Below, piece after piece: positions 59,337 to 64,000 of a DNA stretch of 64,000 nucleotides. The stretch is from Polymyxa betae (taxonomy: Eukaryota > Endomyxa > Phytomyxea > Plasmodiophorida > Plasmodiophoridae). How positions within the stretch are numbered: position 1 is the first letter of the stretch; each line of letters begins with the position of its first letter. The stretch lies in NCBI GenBank assembly GCA_003693705.1, contig RBZT01000563.1, positions 152,055 to 216,054 of the forward strand, in the 5' to 3' direction. The position numbers and the translations under genes were made by a program. The notes beneath the pieces were generated by a model. The model was given only the letters and a program-made list of their open reading frames with translations, was not told where the DNA came from and made no database searches.

Positions 59337-62010
59337 TTACATATCAGCATCTGTGTTCCTTTCACCTGGTGAAAGTACAACAGATTCTATCAACGCTTGC
59401 TGCATTTTTTTTCTTTTCGAAATCGAAACTTTCTTGGAGAAGACGATATCACTCACGTTCATTGCTAGAGCTTGGGTGCTCTCGGATAGTTCTCCAGCAG
59501 GCATATCGTCTTCATTGGGCGCTTGCGTATGACTACCCAGAAACAGTCAATTTCGTCAAAACCAGCAGATATTTAAAAGAATTACCACGCATGATGAGGA
59601 GGGTGTAAACGATGTTCAGCTTGATCAGCAAGGTTGATCAGCAATGAAGCACCTGTCCGATCAGGGCGCCATTTCGGATGCGTCATGGCGAACGATACAA
59701 GCGACTTCTCCATTTTTTCTCGAAGCGCACCTGTAAAGATTTATAAATCAGTCTGATCAACAACCGAAAGAATTTATACTGTTTCCATTGTGGCGGAAGA
59801 AACTGAAGTCGTAGGCAGAGAACGCACAGACATCACCAACACCTTCTAGCCTGACTGTATTCTGTCGAATGAATTCCGTCATCTTTTCGGTCGCCCTGGG
59901 AAGAGTGATACCAAGCACCAGTGGCGTGACCAGAACGCAGAGCACCTCCTGTTGAATACCAGATGTCAAAACAGATGGCGAGAGAAAGAGCATTAAAGCA
60001 TTTACCTGAAAGAAAAGAACGAGCTTGAAGGGATACAGCCGCGAGAACTGAGATCGAACCAGACTGGACTGAGGTCGTTCTTTCCACAGCCGGGGCTATG
60101 CATACGCGCGCTTTTAAAGCATGAAGCAAAGCGGAACTGATTCACAAACCTGATGATGGGTATGACGGAAAATGTTCGTCATAAGCAGATTGAAATCCTG
60201 ACTAGCCTTTGGGCGAGATGACATTGAACGGCATACAGCCAGGATGGCGGTGCATGTAAGAAGATAATATCTGATAAAGGATCTCACTAAACAGAATACA
60301 TGTTTCAGTTATACTAACAGTAACGAGTGATCGAGAAATTGGATTTCCATGAGAATCGCCGAATCGCTTGCAGTGATCAGCAGCAGAACAGCAATTATAG
60401 CTCCAGCAACATATGCGAGAAATTGCGTTAGAATGAGTGGAGATGGAACCGGAAACTGGTTAATATAAGCCAGCGCATCTGAAAGCAAAATCAGGTTGAA
60501 TTGACGATAATGGGGCAAAACAGAAAGAGGGTTACCGTTATGAGATTCATCCAATCGATTCCTGAAAATGTGAGGAACTTCGTTGAATTCTCGAAATGTC
60601 CATTCAGCCAGCAGAGACCATTGTCTCGGACCTAAATAAGACCTTCCCGTTCAAGTAAGTGAAGTGCCACCTAAAAAAGGAATCGCATCATACTTTCGGC
60701 TATGAAGTTCTTCGGCGTTTTGCAGAAAGAAGAAGATAGCCATGAAAACAAGGATGAATGGCATCAGAACGAAATTCGCGATCGCCATCTGCACAATGCT
60801 CTTTAAAACGGCATTCGAATCTTTCTAATAAAACTGACCTGAATAAACAGTTTGCGAAGCATTTCCGGTTCTCGGAAGAACGTATCCTTAATCGTGAATA
60901 GTTCATCGTTAAACATCGATTCCAGAACGCAGAACCTAATATTCCATTCGAGCGATTTCCCGAGAATTGGAGATACGTGCATTTCTGATGACAGAAACGG
61001 CACTTTGAGATCGAGAACGCCTCCGTTAACCATTGCTAAAATCAACGATTAAAACGTCGCTTTGCCAAAGAAACGTCACAATACCAATGAAGTAATTATC
61101 TTTCCGCAAGATTCGGTTGGATATGTCTAACAATCAGTGGTCAGAGCGATGTCTCGCGCAACTGACAAAGGAGTCCTTACCAAGGGCGTCGTGATCTTTA
61201 ACGATGGAGATCTTGAAGCTCATTTGCAATTGCTGGATTCGATCCACGACCTCGGACCATTCCATGGTCTGTAAATCTTCCTGTACAGCGGTCAATGAGA
61301 AACAGCAAAATGTGGTGAATATATGAATGAATACTTCGGAAATGCCCAGTTTCTGACGATAGAATGAACGCATCTCGAGCCCATCACGGAGACAATGTAA
61401 GAAACTGATCAAGTTCCAGATCCAGTACAGGGTGAAGACGACGAAATAGATGCCAACCATTACTGTCAGCAGCGAATTCCTGAACAGAAACGATTTAGTT
61501 GAAGATGGTGGAAGAGGAACATCACTGAAGTACCGAGAGAGTTGGTTGGGTCGGAGAATATTGATACTTGCACAAGCACGAGCTGTGTGACAGTTGAGTA
61601 ATTCGTTCCAGTTAACGAAAAGCAACAGGAAAGTGGAGAATACAACAGTGAAGGCCAGAGTTAGCAGGCTGGTTATACGAGTGATCACCATCCTCCAGAA
61701 CCCGCGCTCTTCGAAATATTCGTATATGTAAGCAGACAGATTATTACATAGGGAAGAGCACAGATAGGGAAATCTTTTAGAAAGGATGTGTTATGGCGAA
61801 AATACGTTTGCAAAATCAACGCGAGTTGAAGCATTTAGCTGAAACAACTCCAAACAGGAAAAAACCAAAAAGCGAGGAACTTTAAGCGGCTCTTATCTTT
61901 TGGAAAAAGTTATCGAGATTCTTGACGGCGGCCCATTCCCGGGCGCGTGACGACCGAGGTGCGGTCATCTCCAGAAGCGGGATCAGACGCTCGTCGTCCG
62001 TGCCCAGCAT
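59337..62010 (-). CDS. ATG9: Autophagy lipid scramblase Atg9
   Basis: Multi-spanning scramblase that travels on vesicles and seeds the phagophore membrane. Exons in order give VKNLDNFFQK-IYEYFEERGFW, MVITRITSLLTLAFTVVFSTFL, LQTMEWSEVVDRIQQLQ, DALDISNRILRKDNYFIAMVNG-GVLDLKVPF in pieces, SLEWNIRFCVLESMFND, AIANFVLMPFILVFMAIFFF, LGPRQWSLLAEWTFREFNEV, ALAYINQFP, VTPLVLGITLP and EKMEKSLVSFAMTHPKWRP, all Atg9 core signatures. Most introns are 38-60 nt GT-AG; the first (61896-61728, 169 nt) appears to have AT-AC ends. The first in-frame Met is at 62010, but coding-like sequence (VYVIGDYSPKFVRSLIVIG) continues upstream to about 62100, so the start is unresolved. The stop at 59337 assumes a final exon with a serine-rich tail. 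Confidence 0.93.
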
Positions 62011-63213
62011 GTTGGTGGGAATCGATCGAAAGTAGTCGTGGTCGTCGTTCCCTGTATCAGGGCCGATAACAATCAAGCTGCGGACGAATTTCGGAGAATA
62101 GTCTCCAATTACATAGACAGGACCAGAAATAAAGCGTCACGCTGTTCACTGAACAGATGAGGTTACATAAAGCGCTCTATAACTGTTATGACCGGACATT
62201 GTGCGCACAACAATGTGCGCACGAAACTGTCCCTACCAAATGTGCGGTTTTATGGGGGCAGCAAAAATCAATGACTTTTTTGGACCCTAATTAATCTGGA
62301 AGTGGCGCCAAATAAGCGCGCGTCAAGAAGGCTCCACCATCATGAGTCGCAAATGAAGTCGTTTCACTCTTGGAGTCAAACTGGATATTGTCAACGAATG
62401 GTTTTTGCCCAGGTCCTCTTCCTGCAGAGGGTTTCTTCCTGCCTTCTAATGCTTTCTTCGTGCCTTACAATTCTTTCCTTGTATTCGTGAGTTCTTGGGT
62501 AAGTTCTTAAAATCAGCGTTCGTTTGGTCTCGGTTTTGCTAATATACGAACTTTATCGTTGTTCTTGTCATACCAATGTTTTGCCCTCGTATTGTTCTTT
62601 TGTTATGTATGTACGTGGCATTTGATGGTTCCCATGCAATTCAAAGCGTCTTTCTGATAAATGCCTCCTCATTTTATGGGCTTCCAAAGACTCGGGTTTG
62701 GTTTCGGGTTCATGAAGATGGTTAGAATTGCTTTTTTGAGAGCGCGAAATCGAAAGTTCGGAAGATGAACTACTCGAACTCATGGACAGGTTGGCTTTCG
62801 ATAATCTGTATCCAACCATTTCCTCCGAATGATTATTACCCACAACGTCGTCATTTTTCGACAAGTTTTTGGCTTTGACAACGTCGCTTCAGTGAGAGCA
62901 TCATCTGACAACAGCATATTATGATAACTGACAGAATCTTGTGGCAATATGAATACTCTATCTCTGTTGTACAGACCAATGAATCTATTGTATACACTTC
63001 TGGACCACGGATCAGCTTGTAACATTATTGATTAGCTACGCACTGGGCATTCGAATACCGGTACGTACTGTAGAATGAACATTCCGTTGCGGACATTTTT
63101 AACTTTGAAAAATGAGTGACAACATTCCTCAAAAGTGCGCACGCAAAAATAAAACCAGCAAAAATTTTCCGAAATTAGAATTGGTTTTTTTATTCAAGAC
63201 AGCACTGTAGACT

Positions 63214-63263
63214 CTCTTATAATTAATAGGGTCGGGAGACCCTATTCGTATCAATTATAAGAG
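63214..63263. repeat. Imperfect 50-bp palindrome
   Basis: Outer arms CTCTTATAATT (63214-63224) and AATTATAAGAG (63253-63263) are perfect complements. Inner arms AATAGGGTC (63225-63233) and GACCCTATT (63238-63246) also pair around GGGA, leaving a 6-nt bulge on one side. Confidence 0.9.
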
Positions 63264-63492
63264 CGTTATAGCTTAATATTGCGTGCGAAAAAAAAGATTG
63301 CGCAGTAACGCATATATAATTGCACCACAGCGCACTTTGTCTCTCGACGCTCTTTTTGAAATGATTTGTTCAGTGTATGTGGCTTATCCGATGCCTGGAT
63401 TTGGGGCCACTGGTAGTAATCGCCATGAGATCCATGAATCAACACTCATCAACAACTTGGATTCCACAAAACGTTCCAGACGTTCATGCCAG

Positions 63493-63608
63493 CCTCTGCC
63501 TGCCCTTTCAGTTCAATTGACGTGCTATATCTCAATTTAATTGCTATTTTCCTCTGCCTGCCCTTTCAGTTCAATTGACGTGCTATATCTCAATTTAATT
63601 GCTATTTT
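63493..63608. repeat. Perfect tandem duplication, 58-bp unit
   Basis: Units 63493-63550 and 63551-63608 are identical, beginning CCTCTGCCTGCCCTTTCAG and ending GCTATTTT. Confidence 0.97.
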
Positions 63609-64000
63609 CTCTGATAAATGAATATCTACTTTGTGACCAAACCTCGTAATGCCCATGTACGCTGCTGTTGCCATCGTAACACATCGTAATCATTTTTGAT
63701 TCTGTATTACGAACTAGATCGAGGACCAATGAAACAATCAATGCCTTACCAGTCTGCCATCAAATCTTAGACGACGCTCCACTAGATAATTTGCGGATAT
63801 CTCACCCTTCCCACTATGGGTCCCCGACCTGACGACCCAGTCTATTGGCGACCTTGCTGAAATATGCGTAAACACAAGTAAAAACAAGTGCGTTTCCAAA
63901 ATTTGTTGCGATCTGAGTTTAGTTTGCGGAAGGTTTGCGGTTTGCTGTTAGGTTCCTATCTCTTTGTCTGGCAGTGACCGTGGACCATGTCCAGAACTGT

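Larger units (their letters stand above)
62011..64000. other. Terminal region: upstream ATG9 sequence, repeats, and two unrecognised overlapping minus-strand frames
   Basis: Apart from probable ATG9 N-terminal sequence (to about 62100), no gene is recognised. Minus-strand frames 63025-62780 (SVYNRFIGLYNRDRVFILPQ) and 62864-62568 (serine run, then MRRHLSERRFELHGNHQMPR) overlap in different frames; they could be two exons or a broken gene. GTGCGCAC words occur twice at 62200-62222 and once near 63139. Confidence 0.35.

Noticed and set aside
60825-60838. A 14-nt GT-AG interval in ATG9 that would restore the frame after KLFIQ
   Set aside because: A 38-nt GT-AG intron from the same donor to an AAAG acceptor also restores phase, gives a better Atg9 match (IQSIVQMAIANF) and fits the usual intron sizes.

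Overview
This is a gene-dense, intron-rich nuclear segment of a eukaryote. Most introns are 31-60 nt with GT...AG ends, so few genes form one long ORF; I rebuilt them by matching short exons to conserved protein blocks and checking phase. An Afi1/SPA polarity protein, Atg9, calcineurin A, ENA-type Na+-ATPases and a chitin-deacetylase-like protein suggest a fungus or close relative. A SAXO/MAP6-like axonemal protein implies a flagellated cell, so a zoosporic, early-diverging fungal lineage (chytrid-, blastocladio-, rozellid- or aphelid-like) is my best inference. The HPPK-DHPS protein without a FolB domain and the HIR-type SPFH protein fit ordinary Dikarya poorly. No viral, plasmid, CRISPR, rRNA or convincing tRNA sequence was seen.

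Layout. 0-12.4 kb: inactive-looking polysaccharide deacetylase (-, cut by the window edge), Afi1-like protein (+), NAPE-PLD (+) tail-to-tail with V-ATPase subunit d (-), aspartyl protease (+), TAPT1 (-). 13-25 kb: micro-exon-rich HIR/SPFH gene (+), proteasome chaperone PSMD5 (+), MFS transporter (+), amino-acid permease (-), COX12/COX6B (-), calcineurin A (-). 25.8-34 kb: two intact ENA P-type ATPases and a decayed third copy in tandem (+), head-to-head with calcineurin. 34-37.7 kb: small zinc-finger protein (-), SAXO-like protein (+), HPPK-DHPS (-). 37.7-43.9 kb: about 6 kb with no gene I can reconstruct. 43.9-62.1 kb: aspartate aminotransferase (+), giant armadillo-repeat protein (+), kynureninase (+), coiled-coil protein (+), SLC35D-type nucleotide-sugar transporter (+), ATG9 (-). 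62.1-64 kb: repeats and inverted repeats without a clear gene.

The genes are mostly housekeeping: membrane traffic and autophagy (AFI1, ATG9, V-ATPase), lipid and amino-acid metabolism (NAPE-PLD, AAT, kynureninase), folate synthesis, respiration, proteasome assembly and salt/Ca2+ signalling. The most notable signals are structural: adjacent 7-nt and 5-nt micro-exons, an apparent AT-AC intron in ATG9, a 31-nt intron built mostly of TTTAGGG-type repeats, and calcineurin lying beside an ENA array.
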